Positions 42,501 to 54,079 are shown, counted from the stretch's first letter. The stretch: DNA of 64,000 nt from Acephala macrosclerotiorum (GCA_014904845.1 MU119419.1:1-64000), one strand, 5' to 3'. Program-made: numbers and translations. Notes: generated by a model not told the origin, from the letters alone.

Positions 42501-45500
42501 GATCAATGACTCGGACAATCCATTCGAAGGGCAGTTCAAGCTAGCGGACCTCAGAATAAGCCACTTCAATCGAGCAGATCAATTGCAGCAGAACTCGACA
42601 GCGACAGACAGGCAGGGAACCCGCACATATGGTAAGCCGCATCGTCTGCAGATCTTAGAGAGTGCCTGTAGTAGCTGACAAGTGATCTAGGTGCGCCCGA
42701 ATGCTATTCACCAAACGATATTTCCGAGAACGACCGCCTACGAGTCGGTCAAAATGTCGATATTTGGTCTCTAGGGTGTATCTATAGCGAAGCTGCCCGA
42801 TGGCTAAGAGATGGATACCAAGGCAGTCTAGATAACCAGCGGGAAAGGGGCAAAGAGAGTAAAGGTCGGAAAATGTCTTTTGGGTGTGACATCAACATTG
42901 AAAAGGTCGATGAAATCCTGGTCCGTCACCAGAAGATGAGCACAGCGGATGTCTGGAGCCTAGGAGCCGCCCCCTCGCAAGTTTTCGCACGGCTTATTCT
43001 CAAGCAATTGACGCCAGGAAGATCGAAGTGGGAGAACCCTGAATCTGAAATCCTCCAGGGGTCATATCTCGAAGCAGTTGACACATGTCTGCATAGCTCT
43101 GGAACAAACAACAATAACTCTCCAACTCACTGCTACTGCCAATTATGCTTCAAGGACAACGAATTTCCTAGTCCGATCAAGCATATTCTCGAGGACGTAC
43201 AGCAGTTCACTTGTATGTCCGAGTACAAGGAACCGAAGTCGTTGAAAGGAAAAGCGGATTTGGTCCGACACGAAGATGAGGAGCATCGTCACTTGATAGA
43301 CGCAGTCTTGTCTCCCGACTCCTCTCAAGAGAACTATATCTCAGCCACAATCAGCGAGTCAATATACGATCAACGACTCGATAAGTTTGGACAGGCAATC
43401 TCTTCAGCCACAGGATCATCATTCTCATTGAATGACGACAATTTTCCCCTCTGCGAACTGCCCACTCTGACAATTTATGAGCTCGACACTTCGTCTTACC
43501 CCCATGGCGATCTCTCCTTTCCTGTATGGGCAAGCCCCGCCATTAGCTTAAGCCCCTCCATTTCAGCGTCCGATTACAGCTTCGCAGAATATAGCTTTGA
43601 CGCCTTACCCGAAAGCTTTTCGTTTTCAAAAAAGCCGTCTGGATTCGTTGATCCCAGCCTTCTCCACGGTTTCTCACATCCACCATACACCAGCTCAGCT
43701 TCGTCACTAATGTCTGACTTGCCACCAACACCCATTTTCAGTACAGGACTCGGTGCAGTGGAGAGGAGCGTCTTGCCTGGAGAGTTTCGCTCAAATTCGA
43801 AATCCAACAGACGATACGAGCTCAAGGACATCTACAATCATGTCGTCGAGTACGGTGGTGATGAGCATGGTTCACGGTTCCTTCAGCAGAAGCTTGAGAC
43901 TGCCAACAGTGATGACCAGGAGCAGTTTCGCGAGATCCAACCACCTTCTGCATACACGCCTTATCCCTATCCACCACCTCGTCGACCATCATTAAGTTCT
44001 TACCCATCCTACAGTTCTGGTAATAACTTCAACAGCGAGGAGTCTGAGAAGGGATGTTGCACGTATCCTGGTTGCGGCAAAATCTTCAAAGATCTCAAAG
44101 CACACATGTTGACTCACCAGAAGGGGGGGCCTGAAAAATGTCCGATCCAAACTTGCGAATACCATCTCAAGGGATTCGGAAGAAAGTACGTCAAGAATGG
44201 GCATACTCTGACTCACTACAAGGGAACAATGGTCTGCGGTTTCTGCCCTGGCAGCGGTAGTGCTAGTGAAAAGTCATTCAACCGTGCCGACTTGTTTAAA
44301 AGGCACTTGACATCGGTCCATGACATTAAGCCAACACCGCCGAATTCTCGAAAGAATACAATGAGCAAAGCCAATGGCACTTCGAGTTTTCGAGAATTCG
44401 GCGGTGTTGGCTCAATGTCATGGACCGCCCAACCGTCCGATGCTACCGGTAAATGTTCCACGTGCTCGAGTACATTCGGCAATGCTCAAGACTTCTATGA
44501 GCATCTTGACGATTGTGTGCTTCGCATTGTGCAACAAGAGGAACTATCAGAAGCTATCGATCTTGTCAGACCAATTCCTTCGAACTACGGGACGACGATG
44601 AAGAGTTTGGCCGACAAAAGGAACCAGAGTCGATGTCCGATCTCGGGCTGCAGCTTTCAATTCGACACAGCCTCTCCCGGCAGGTGGAACATTGATCGTC
44701 ACATTTTGACCCATCACGGCAGCAGCTGTCATCGATTCATGCAGTCACCTCAAAAGAAGGACCTAAGTCGACGTCGTCCGAGCTACGTCAACATTGCGGA
44801 TCCGATGGGCAGACTCAATTTCATGTCAGAGCATCTTTATTTAACAGACTCGCTTTCCATGCAATACCATGAACCTGCCCTATGCACTCGGCCACCAGAC
44901 ACCGTCATTGATCGCTACAGTCAACGACTTGACAACTTCGGCAGCGCAATCTCTACTACAATCTCACCATCGAGCAGCAGAAGGACAATTTCCGCCTCAG
45001 ATAAACCTATCATCCGCAGCAGAGATCCTTCCTACATTGCAGATACCTCCCTTGGCTTGACGGTGCGACGGCCCAAAGCCACGTATCATCCTGTCTCCGA
45101 ACTACCATCACATCCGCGCCTTATACCAAGTGACTCCTCGCCGCAGCATCGACCTCAGCCCAGCTACTCTGTTCCTGTTCCGCCGGAAAAGCCGGCAAAA
45201 GCATTACATCTCTACGAGCAATATCGATTGGAAGACGTTTCGAGTCAACAACCGAAATCTGCTCCTCCACTAGACTGTCTGTCACGAAAGCTTAGGTATT
45301 CAGCCTCAATGCCTAGTACATTGGAACACTCACAAAGCCGGAAAATCGTGGTTGTGCTGGATAATGGGACGACTCACTGTGGTGAGTATTCACTGAGAAT
45401 TAAGTGAAGGCGATAATGCTGATATTATGTTTGTAGTATCTTGGGCTACGATAAAATCTTCAGAGCCACGACTCATTGAGGCGTGGGGTAATCATGATCA

Positions 45501-46974
45501 TGATACCGACCCTCTTAGACCTCGGCGTGAGCCTTCCTTGTCGAAACCATTGCGAGCATCAAGACAAGAGCCTGCTGCCACAAGCAAGGAGAACAATTTC
45601 GAAGCCTTTTTCAAACCTGGCTGCGTGTTCACAGCCCTCTGGGCAGACCCTTGCAGCCCCGATAATCCGAAAGAGGGCAGTGCATTTAAGAATAAGGTCT
45701 CCCGCATTCACCTACCAGTTGCGACTTACGGCAGAAAGGGGCATACCAAGAGTGGCGTAAATTCCAATCCACTTTGTGTTATCCATACCAGCGGCACACC
45801 GAAATCTCCTCCAGATCCTGGAGCAATTGACCAGAAATGGGGAAAGCTATTCGATCGCGAAGAAAGCTCCCCCAATCGATTTGGCCGATTCCTGCGAGGC
45901 ATAGCGAATCACATAGTGAGTATCATAGGTGGACTTGTTCGCTAGACAGTGACTAACAGAACTGAAGATCGACGGTTTCGAATCACCGAAGGGCGTTGTT
46001 GTGACACCGTCGAAATTGGCAAAGTTCTACGAAAAGCATCACAAAATCAGTGAAGGCGGCCCTCCTAGTAAGTATAAGTTCATGCTTCCATCCAGCTGTC
46101 AAGCAAGAGTTTCAGGCCAAGAAGCTAATTTTTGAGAGCAGATAACTCCGAGCTGCTGCATGGGGCCTCCGTCACCTCGCACGCGCCTTATGGTTGCTGG
46201 ATCGAAACCCCAGGACTCTTCGACCCTCGATTCTTCAACAAGTCTCCTCGTAAGGCGTTTCAAATAGATCCCATGCAGAGGATGGCCCTTTCTATAGCCC
46301 ACGAGGCTCTTGAGATGTCCGGATACGTTCCCAACCGAACACGCTCGACAAAGCTAGACCGCATCGGTACTTTCTATAGGCAGACTTCTGATGGTTTGCG
46401 AGAAATCAGCCCGGCACAAGAAGTCGATACATATTTCATCAGCGCCGGCATCAAAGCACTAGGCCCGGGACGTATCAACTACTATTTCGGGTCTCTTGGA
46501 AACCTGGGCACTGCTTACTCCTCGAATACATTGGGTCAGGAAGCCAACCTAGCTCTGCTATTAGTGAGAGAGGCACAAAAGCTTCTGCTGCTCGAACTCG
46601 ACAGACGAGAATCATCCAGTCAAGATGACATTAAATTCTCCATGGATCTTGTTCAGTCGATGGGCTTCTTGCCTGTAGGCATCCACGCTATTGCTCAAAG
46701 ACTGAAAGCAAAAGACAAGCCGCTTTCGACTTTTGCAAGAGGCTACACCTGCACACCAAGACTCCGGGGACTAGGAACGTACACAACAGCCGTAGATCCG
46801 CCGGACCGCGCACTCGAAGGATTGAACCTAATTCATCTTCTATGCTACTCCAGTCAGCACGTTCCTCCGGAAGTGGCGGCCCTTATATCGATCTCAGAGT
46901 CAGCAGACTTCCAGAAGCATGGCAGCGTCGAAGATCAAGCTGTGCATGAAACACTTCGCAACAACCTCACGTGA
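39541..46974 (+). CDS. Giant C2H2 finger / kinase-like / DUF6590-DUF7514-like multidomain protein
   Basis: Seven exons are inferred: 39541-39847, 39901-42385, 42462-42631, 42691-45381, 45437-45915, 45968-46067 and 46142-46974. Every junction is in frame (2354 residues if the last exon belongs). Order: a Gln/Asn-rich N terminus; a C2H2 cassette near residues 370-510 ([35 protein letters not shown]); a single ankyrin-like motif ([12 protein letters not shown], about 626); and a kinase-like C-lobe near 930-1010 with [17 protein letters not shown] (Phe of DFG replaced by Leu), TYGAPECY and VDIWSLG. I could not find a clear glycine loop or VAIK lysine. A second finger cluster follows at 44056-44520 ([28 protein letters not shown]). 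Then come DUF6590-like ([12 protein letters not shown]) and DUF7514-like ([38 protein letters not shown]) regions. Function unknown; a signalling or regulatory role is inferred. The final exon holds unrelated fragments and may not be part of the gene. Confidence 0.72.
44314..44427. repeat. 40-bp inverted repeat inside coding sequence
   Basis: The left arm is 44314-44353 and the right arm 44388-44427, with a 34-nt spacer. The arms match as reverse complements at 39 of 40 positions (the one mismatch is A/G at the AAGCC/GAGCC site). The arms encode [13 protein letters not shown] and [13 protein letters not shown], so the reading frame survives. It lies between two zinc-finger motifs of the giant gene. 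Confidence 0.92.
46142..46495 (+). pseudogene. Ketosynthase (PKS KS-domain) fragment
   Basis: The translation contains [40 protein letters not shown] and [20 protein letters not shown], then [20 protein letters not shown]. This is the first part of the beta-ketoacyl synthase domain of fungal polyketide synthases. It stops just before the position of the active-site Cys (the DTACSSS region), which is absent, so the fragment cannot be catalytic. No other PKS domain (AT, ACP, TE) is found nearby. A GT-AG intron (46068-46141) would splice it in frame to the preceding DUF7514-like exon. Confidence 0.8.
46496..46974 (+). pseudogene. STAND / NB-ARC-type NTPase fragment
   Basis: Directly after the ketosynthase fragment the same frame continues with [20 protein letters not shown] and [20 protein letters not shown], then [20 protein letters not shown]. 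These resemble the post-Walker-B segment of fungal NB-ARC/NACHT proteins (the GLPLAI-like motif appears as GFLPVGI). The P-loop part is missing. The frame ends at a TGA at 46972-46974. I read it as a transposed piece of a STAND gene joined to the PKS fragment. The family assignment rests on motif memory only. Confidence 0.55.
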
Positions 46975-48670
46975 GATGATGCAGTTCAGTCGCCCGGAGC
47001 GAGCACAATGCTCACACCTTCCAGCTGCGTATCCTCTATTGTGCCACGAACTTCAAGACCACTAGTGGTTGGTATTTTACACAAGACCAAGCTTGCGTCC
47101 CGTTCCATCTGTGAACAAGAATACACCCAAGCTCACTCACCTTCTACCTCGATGACATCACATCACGTGTGACCAGCTCCGTGCCACCACTAGTGGAGCC
47201 ACTGAGGCACCTCTGATGATATTACATATATCACCTACTGTTAGAATTTCGTTGAATCCGAAAGAAAAATATAAAATTAAGATGGTGGCGACTGTTGGAG
47301 TATTGAGGATTCGGTCAAGTGTTCACTTTAGCAAGCTTGCGTTCAGGGGCCAGGTTCTGGATTGCGTTTGCGACGTTTTTTACGTTGATGATTGATGGTT
47401 TATGCCATGTACTCAACTTACTTCAGTGTTTTTACTCTTTCTAAGTTCTGTTTACGCAATATAAACTTTGATTTAAGGCTGTGGTGTGCATTAACTTTTT
47501 TTTTCGGGCTTCTCTTTCGACGAATCTCAAGCAAGCTGTGCAGATATTGGTAAGTGCTGTATCGAGATCCCATTCTTCGACGTTCTCCTAAGGTGTTAGC
47601 AATATATATGAGTTGCGAGAACATGATCGTGGAATTGTGGCTCCTGAGTTGGAGGAGCGACGTACAGTTTCAAGCGGCACATGATCGATCGAGATGGTTT
47701 CTGTATGATCGAGTGAAGTATCTAATCACCTCAGATCCGCCGCAGACCTCCAATTTAGGCAAGATGGTAGCTAAAAGAATCTTCTTCTCTAGCCCAAGGA
47801 AAACGGTACCCTCATGGAGATGAAATCACGAGCACTTGATAGCGATTAGATAACAAAGACAAGAATAAAAGTGTTCTATTTTTATACAGCTTTGGGCCTA
47901 GAAAACATATAGCTGATATTGTTGCAATCAGAGCATCTGAAATACGAGGAACGTATAGCCTTTTCTAGGCTGCGCGTTTTCCCCCTTATAGGACCCCATT
48001 TGGACGTGCACTCGGACTAAGATCGAGTAGTATAAAGTCCGGATAAATTGTGCGGAATCGCACGAGTTTTGAAGAGCTGAATCCGAGCTTTTTAGCAAAT
48101 TTACAGGTGATTTGAATCTGGTCGAGCCTCCGTGGGGGATTTTGTGGGGGCCCCATGCGCAGCCTAGTCCCTTCTGTTAGAAGAAAGTTTGCTGCGATCG
48201 TCTCACTTGCGTTGAGCTCAAGTGGTATATTATGCACGAGAATGACTCGACTGTATATGTTTAAGTCTAACGATCTCTTAAACAAACACGCAAAAAACCA
48301 CAAGAGTGCCTCAAATGGAAGAAAAGGTGCTCTTGAGCACCAAGCTTCCGGCCTTGGTTGAGTGCAATCCACCTGCTCCAACGAAGGAAGACTGAGTATC
48401 ACTCTCAGGAGCTTCATGTCATCACAAACATCATGAATGCTGATAGAACTCATCGGTATCATTGGTTGATCTCGTCCATCATGACCTTGGCGAATTCGAC
48501 AAGGGGCCGGGGGCACGTTCGAAATTGGCCAAGGACAGAAATTGGAACCCTTGAACTTGGGTCTGGTCATGAATCCCAATATTGGATATAGGTATCCCTT
48601 CGCTGTAGCTAATTACCTCTGCTGACTCGAACAAGTCGTGATGATTCAATTCAACGCGAATACCATTTCA
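46975..48670. other. Gene-poor stretch
   Basis: About 1.7 kb without a supported gene. A minus-strand frame at 48579-47986 (197 residues) has no recognisable domain. Small frames near 47554-47823 are also unsupported. The right end leads into the urea-carboxylase pseudogene. Confidence 0.4.
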
Positions 48671-49714
48671 CAAAAAATTTGTTGCAGAAGGCTATGGAAG
48701 TCAAATCATCCATCGAGTATACGATTGATGTTAAGATTTCCTGTCGAGAGATCTATTTGCCATTCGTTTTTGACCATCCCGATATTCGTGCTTCTGAGCA
48801 GCGATATATGGAGACGAATCGACCTACAGCGGCTTACCTCCCACATAACGTCGAATACCTACGCACGAACAACGGCTACTCAACTCGAAGAGAAGTGTTC
48901 GAGACCTCGCTCAAGTCTTCTTGCCTTGTAGTAGCAGTCGGATTCTTCGTAGGGACCCCAATCTTGTTCCCCTTAAATCCGATGAGCGGGATTGTAGGAC
49001 AGAAATACAATCCCACCCGCGTGTCCACCCCTGATGGAACAATTGGCATGGGTGGATCACTATTTACCATCTAGCCACTCGAGGCACCAGGTGGCTACAT
49101 GCTGCTCGCACTTACAATGGAGTGCTGGGACACTTTCGGCAATGGACCAAGCTTTGAGCCCACGCGCCCATGGCCCTTCGAACCATTCGATATTGTGCAT
49201 TACCACCAAGTCAATGTCTCAGAGTTGACCAACTGATGCTCGACTACCGGCGCGGAAAGTACAAATTCAATATCCGTGACGGAACGTTCGATCTCTACTC
49301 CGTGCACGAGCGATTTGAGAAATCGCGGACAGATCCCAAGGTCATTGCTTTCCGTGAAGGACAGAAGAAAGGAGTAGAGCATAATCTTGCTCTTGAGAAA
49401 AAGCTTTATGGCGAATGGGTTGCTGAGCAAGAAGCCGAGAAAGCAAGAGAAGCGGAACGAGTAAAAGAAATGATAGAGTCTGAGCCGTCGATTGCAATTG
49501 ATAGCCCGATTGATGCTAATGTTTGGAAAGTGTTGGTGGAAGCGGGAGATGTACTGAAGGAGGGACAGGTGGTGGCTATTCTTGAGGCAATGAAGATGGA
49601 GATTAATGTTTTGTGTACGGAGGATGCAGTGGGGGCTACGGTTGAGGCTTTGCGAATAAGCCGGGTACTGTTGTCAGTCCTGGTGCGTGGATTGTTGTTG
49701 CGAAGGTGAGTTAG
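48671..49714 (+). pseudogene. Urea carboxylase (urea amidolyase) C-terminal pseudogene
   Basis: The sequence matches the C-terminal third of urea carboxylase/urea amidolyase: FVFDHPDI, SQRYMETN-like ASEQRYMETNRPTAAYLP, VGFFVGTPILFPLNPMSGIV, GQKYNPTRVSTPDGTIGMGG, EAPGGYM, YRRGKYKFNIRDGTFDL, and the biotin carrier motif EAMKMEIN near 49590. It is broken by a TAG at 49072, a frameshift near 49228 and another near 49650, after which the usual end (KPGTVVSPGAWIVVAK) is read in another frame. The biotin-carboxylase and ATP-grasp parts are missing upstream. In intact form the enzyme carboxylates urea to allophanate with ATP and biotin. This copy is not functional. Confidence 0.85.
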
Positions 49715-49791
49715 AGATTGGACTAGGTCATGGTTGGGTATGCGACAGAGTAGTATATTTTGGAAGATTAGACACCTATCGACAGCCAGCT

Positions 49792-50709
49792 TCAAGATCT
49801 AGACTTTTTGACCTTTCTCATCGGCGGAAACATGAACCCTGGGTGCGCAACTGTAAACGCAATCGAGGCTAACAGCACCATCGCTCCGTCCAACCCCAGA
49901 AACACAGGTTCATCTCTCATCCTAGGGTTCCCCCAGCCACCTGCCATCTCCGGAATTCGGTATATGCACCGTATAAGGATGGTGACAAACGCAAAGCCGA
50001 TGGCCCAACAGAAGATCCTGAATTGCAAAGGACTCCTCGTATGCGCATCGTTGGACAATGTAGGTACCTCCAGGCTTGTGCCCAAAGACCCCTCCGTCTC
50101 CTTGTCTTCCGTTCTAGCTTTCCTCCTATGCAGAAAGAAGTCCAACACCAGAGCTCCACACACAGACATTGTAACGCTCTGCAACGCGATGCCCGTGATA
50201 ATCAACGCATCACCCGCCGTCAACAGCGCCGGGTTCGTGCTGTTTTTTGCACTCGCCGCCACGCCTCCTCCAATCGCCTGCACAATGATACTGGCCAAGT
50301 CAGATCCAATAAAGATCCATGGATACCATTTCGCCTTGAGTCGACTGTACTCTGGGCCACAATAGAGCACCATGTGCTTCAGCGTCAGATATATGCCCGC
50401 GGCAAGGAAACTAGGCGCTAGCACAAGACAGCAGATCTGCATCTCGAAGCCAGCATTAGACCATGGGTTTTGGTGCATGATAAGGCGTCCAATGTAGCCG
50501 GCCATTTCGCCAAAGATGCCCAACCCGACGGCGAGCATGAATGTCCAAGTACGTGTCCATGTTCCGATGATTAGTTGCGCGATGAGGAGGAGGCCGAAGA
50601 ACGCTGCGAAGAAGGCATTCGCGCCCAGATTTGGGGAGTAGCCGTAGAGTGTGCCGCTGACGGGACAGTCTGGTGTCACGGAAGTACAGAATTCGTAGTA
50701 GTTCGGCAT
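49792..50709 (-). CDS. RTA1-family lipid-translocating exporter
   Basis: A single-exon frame of 305 residues starts at the ATG at 50709 (MPNYYEFCTSVTPDCP). About seven hydrophobic helices are visible, for example FFAAFFGLLLIAQLIIG, FMLAVGLGIFGEMAGYIG, CLVLAPSFLAAGIYLTLKH, IFIGSDLASIIVQAIGGG and ALIITGIALQSVTMSVCG. The conserved RTA1 motifs GEMAGYIGRL, LAPSFLAAGIY, FIGSDLASIIVQ and RCIYRIPEMAGGWG are intact. The short cytosolic loop near residues 195-225 is charged, and the C terminus is basic (PPMRKVKKSRS). Yeast relatives (Rsb1, Rta1) handle sphingoid long-chain bases or give resistance to lipid-active compounds. The substrate here is unknown. Confidence 0.93.
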   Translation of the reverse strand: MPNYYEFCTSVTPDCPVSGTLYGYSPNLGANAFFAAFFGLLLIAQLIIGTWTRTWTFMLAVGLGIFGEMAGYIGRLIMHQNPWSNAGFEMQICCLVLAPSFLAAGIYLTLKHMVLYCGPEYSRLKAKWYPWIFIGSDLASIIVQAIGGGVAASAKNSTNPALLTAGDALIITGIALQSVTMSVCGALVLDFFLHRRKARTEDKETEGSLGTSLEVPTLSNDAHTRSPLQFRIFCWAIGFAFVTILIRCIYRIPEMAGGWGNPRMRDEPVFLGLDGAMVLLASIAFTVAHPGFMFPPMRKVKKSRS

Positions 50710-52445
50710 GCTGAAGTTTGGAGGTTTGTGGTCGGGTGAAGCTTATCTGGATCGCCAATTCTTGGAGACAATGGCCTGCTGATTAGACGTTATATCCTAA
50801 GTGTAGAGTATTGAGAACGCCATAAATGGGGCGAATTCAGAAAAGGCGAAGGATATAGAGGAAGAGGAGGAGAGAGGAAATAAATATCGAGGACCTGAGG
50901 AAAGCTCCAGTACTGTCGTCGTATTCGTCATTCGAGTGTTTCGGCCCGTCGACCAGCCGTTCTCTTATCAGAATGGTGGCGTCGAACTGCACCTATCATT
51001 GACTCTGTGGGGGTGGAGGTTGCGGTAGCGCTGTGCCGTTTCCATCAGAGATTTTCCTCCACGAATGAGCATGGTCTGTGTACGAATATATGAACACTCC
51101 TAAGCTCGATTGGACCTCGCGAGCCGAGAGAAGATGCGAAAGAAAGAACACAGGTAATCCCTTGCATTCTAAGCGAAAATGAATCTCAACTTCTCAAGAC
51201 TAGAAATTAGTAACATGTGTTAAACGGAGGTGCTGTGAGTGATCAATTTTCATTGATTGAAGCATTATTTTACAGTCCGAATGCCCCCTTTTATCATGTC
51301 CTGCCGATCATCATTTCCAGAGTGGGGCATCGACCCCTGACTTTCGACAACATGAGAGAGAACCATTCATTTACTCGTCTATTTGCAGCGATCAGATCCA
51401 AAGTCGTGTAAAACGCGACTCTTAGATTGTCACGTTATCCCAACACATTTAGAAGACGTACGCGATTTGAGAACACGGGATTTCAAGTATGATACAATTG
51501 CATATCTCAATTGCATATCTGCTCGAAAATGGGAGTGGGTGCGGACCTTTCTCAGGGCAGGAATTATGAAGCCGAATGTGAGCTTGTGAAGGAATCTGTT
51601 TCGACACTCTCACCCTTTTCAGAGGCAGGCCGCTTGCAACGTAAGCGAATGAATAAGGGGTAGCGAAGGACCAACTGTTTGAAGGCGGAACGTTGGAAGA
51701 GTTTGAGAGTGGCGTGTTTGAAAGAGCCAAGACCGCCGAACTACCTGCTCGACACACAGTTGGAGAAAGATCCATATGGACCACGCATTTCTATGCCATT
51801 TGTGGAGGAATTGTATGAAACGATGAGAGGGAAGGCCATTGGGAGTTATAATAAGATGGTGGTAAGCTGTTCCGATTTATATCATATTTTGAAAGTTGGG
51901 ACTAAAGTCTGGTCGTTCCTTGGGTTGTCGGAGCGGAAGTGCCAATTTGAGCGGAGCACAGCGGAACTTTTTATTCACGATCCTATTACGATGGGGAACA
52001 TTGAAGGAATAGAAAATAGGCTCTGGATCAATTAGGTGGAGTTTGAAGTTCCCGAGAGACCCTTTGCTCTTTGCGGATGTGATTATTGTGTTGATGATAT
52101 GGTCACGTGAACATCGTTCCCTTTTCTTAATTCCCTATTCTTTCTTTTTGTGCTATTCAACATGCAAATTTGTGCGCAAAATCACCCGTTACAACTCGAA
52201 TGTCTCAATTCTTTCAATTTGATTAGCAGTTATCCTTAACGCCGTCGATTCCTAGCGTGATTTGTACCAGACGAAGGTGTGGGCAGACCGTGGCGCATTG
52301 CTCCGCCTCGGTGTGAGCTGCGGAATGTCTTGAATGTCAGAGGCACCCTGTGACATGCCATACTTCATGCCATACTTCAAGTGTAAATGGCATATATTTC
52401 AAGGGGTCTTCGGGTCATTAAGCCTTGAAGTTTGGAAGTTGAAAG
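50710..52445. other. Intergenic with a possible decayed gene
   Basis: About 1.7 kb. Fragments at 51383-51589 (IAYLNCISARKWEWVRTFLR) and 51679-52035 have coding-like composition but lie in different frames with stops between. I recognise no family. They may be a decayed gene or chance frames. The right end holds the promoter of GTPase 1. Confidence 0.4.
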
Positions 52446-53970
52446 ATGTGTTCAGCTTCGTCCATACCTGGAGCTTTTCCTACTGATGATGAGCGCTGGT
52501 GGGATGCAGCTCCTCTAGGATTCTTCGAGAGTCCAGATCCTCCGAATGATTCATCGAGCGATTTCCAGAAGTATGATGCAACTTTGTGGGAGAATGCTTC
52601 CACTGTTGTCGACCATGTCCCTGGATGTAGTGGTTCTTCCCAAGACGAAAACATTATCGTTGCGGTCATGGGAGTCACAGGTTCCGGGAAGAGCACGTTC
52701 GTCAAGTTGGTGTCTGGTCGGGATGATGTTATCGTCGGAGATAGCCTTCAATCTGGTTTATCTATGGCCCAAACCTCCTCTCGAAATTCCCTCTTCTAAC
52801 AATTTTCAGAAACAAGTGAAGTTCGCGCCTACGAGTTCTTCCACAAAGACACAAGCTTCATTTTGGTAGATACCCCCGGTTTCGACGATACGAAAAGCAA
52901 CGACAACCAGATCACACAAATGATCCTGGACTGGCTGAGAAGCTCTTTGTTAGAAGGCACTCAACTCAATGGTGTCATTTACCTGCATAGAATCAGCGAT
53001 CCACGGATGGGTGGGACAGCGCTCAGGAATAACCGCATGTTCCGCAAGCTCTGTGGAGAAAATGCGTTCAAAAATGTCATTCTAGCAACCACGTTCTGGG
53101 AAGGCGTCCCTGCCCACATTGGTGCACAGCGCGAGAAAGAGCTTTGCGAGAACCGAGACTTCTGGGGCGGAATGCTCGAGAAAGGAGCTCGAATAGCCAG
53201 GTTACAGAATAATAGACAGTCAGGACTAGAGCTCCTCGAGAAGATTTCTGCAAATGCGAAATTCACGCTGGGTGCACAGGACGAGATGGTGAAAGAAGGG
53301 AAAACTGCAAGCGAGACCGAAGCGTTGAGAGCAGAGGTAGAAGAGCTAGAACGTGTTCAGCGAGAGTTAGAGGCTAGAAAGGAAGCTGCGAGATTGCAGA
53401 TGGAGATCGAGCAAGAACGTGCCCGAGTTGAGCTGGAGATGAAATTACGGAAAGAGCGTGAGAGGTTGAGACAGCAGAGGGAAGCGGAAAGAGTAGCCGA
53501 GGAGCGAAGAGAGGCCAGGGCGAAAAGGGAAGCACAGATATTGTATGAGAAACAACTCGAGGAAATAAGATTGGAACGAGTGAGACAGGAAGAGAAGATG
53601 CGAGCACAAAAGGCTGAGATAGAGAGGAAGGAAAGACTGGAGAGGCAAATGCAGGAAATCAGGGAGAGGGCAGCTGCACTCGAAATAGCGAGGCGAAGGA
53701 AGGAGTACCAAGATAACTATGTTTGTATCGGGGTGCAGCCGCAGTGGGTTTGCGACAAATGCAAAGGGAAAGTGAAAAGGTATGCGAAATACTATCGTAA
53801 GTCTGTCATTCGTGTCTTGAAGGGAGGTGCGTATACTGACATTAGACACAGATTGCTGCTTTTGCGATTCGGACAGATACTTTCATTGCGGGGCTTGTGG
53901 CAATGATTGCGGGCAACCAACCCATCGATACATGACGGAGAGGGATTCCGACGATTGTATCTTGATGTAA
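52446..53970 (+). CDS. AIG1/GIMAP-like GTPase 1, coiled coil, zinc-binding tail and CaaX box
   Basis: Three exons are inferred: 52446-52755, 52810-53796 and 53852-53970 (471 residues), with introns GTTTAT...TTTCAG and GTAAGT...CACAG. The P-loop GVTGSGKST lies at residues 76-84, the G3 motif DTPGFDDT starts at Asp124, and the family block YLHRISDPRMGG follows. The usual TKxD-type G4 is replaced by ATTFW. A long, highly charged coiled coil covers about residues 210-405. The tail is unlike the two paralogues: VCDKCKGKV, then the junction CCFCDSD, and HCGACGNDCGQPTHRYM, a Cys/His-rich probable zinc-binding module. The protein ends DDCILM, a CaaX prenylation box with X = Met, expected to be farnesylated. 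Function is unknown; relatives include plant AIG1 and vertebrate GIMAP immune GTPases. Confidence 0.85.
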
Positions 53971-54079
53971 CGTCTTGTACCGGAAGTATGTTTGGTCGAG
54001 CATCGAACATTTGAGTCCTAGCCACCTTTCAATTTCATTTTCGCCGCATGTAGTTGCAATTTCGCAGCTGTTGACTGAA

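Noticed and set aside
47986..48579. Minus-strand frame of 197 residues
   Set aside because: No domain, no signal or membrane pattern that convinces, and it lies in a fragment-rich segment. Kept as unassigned.
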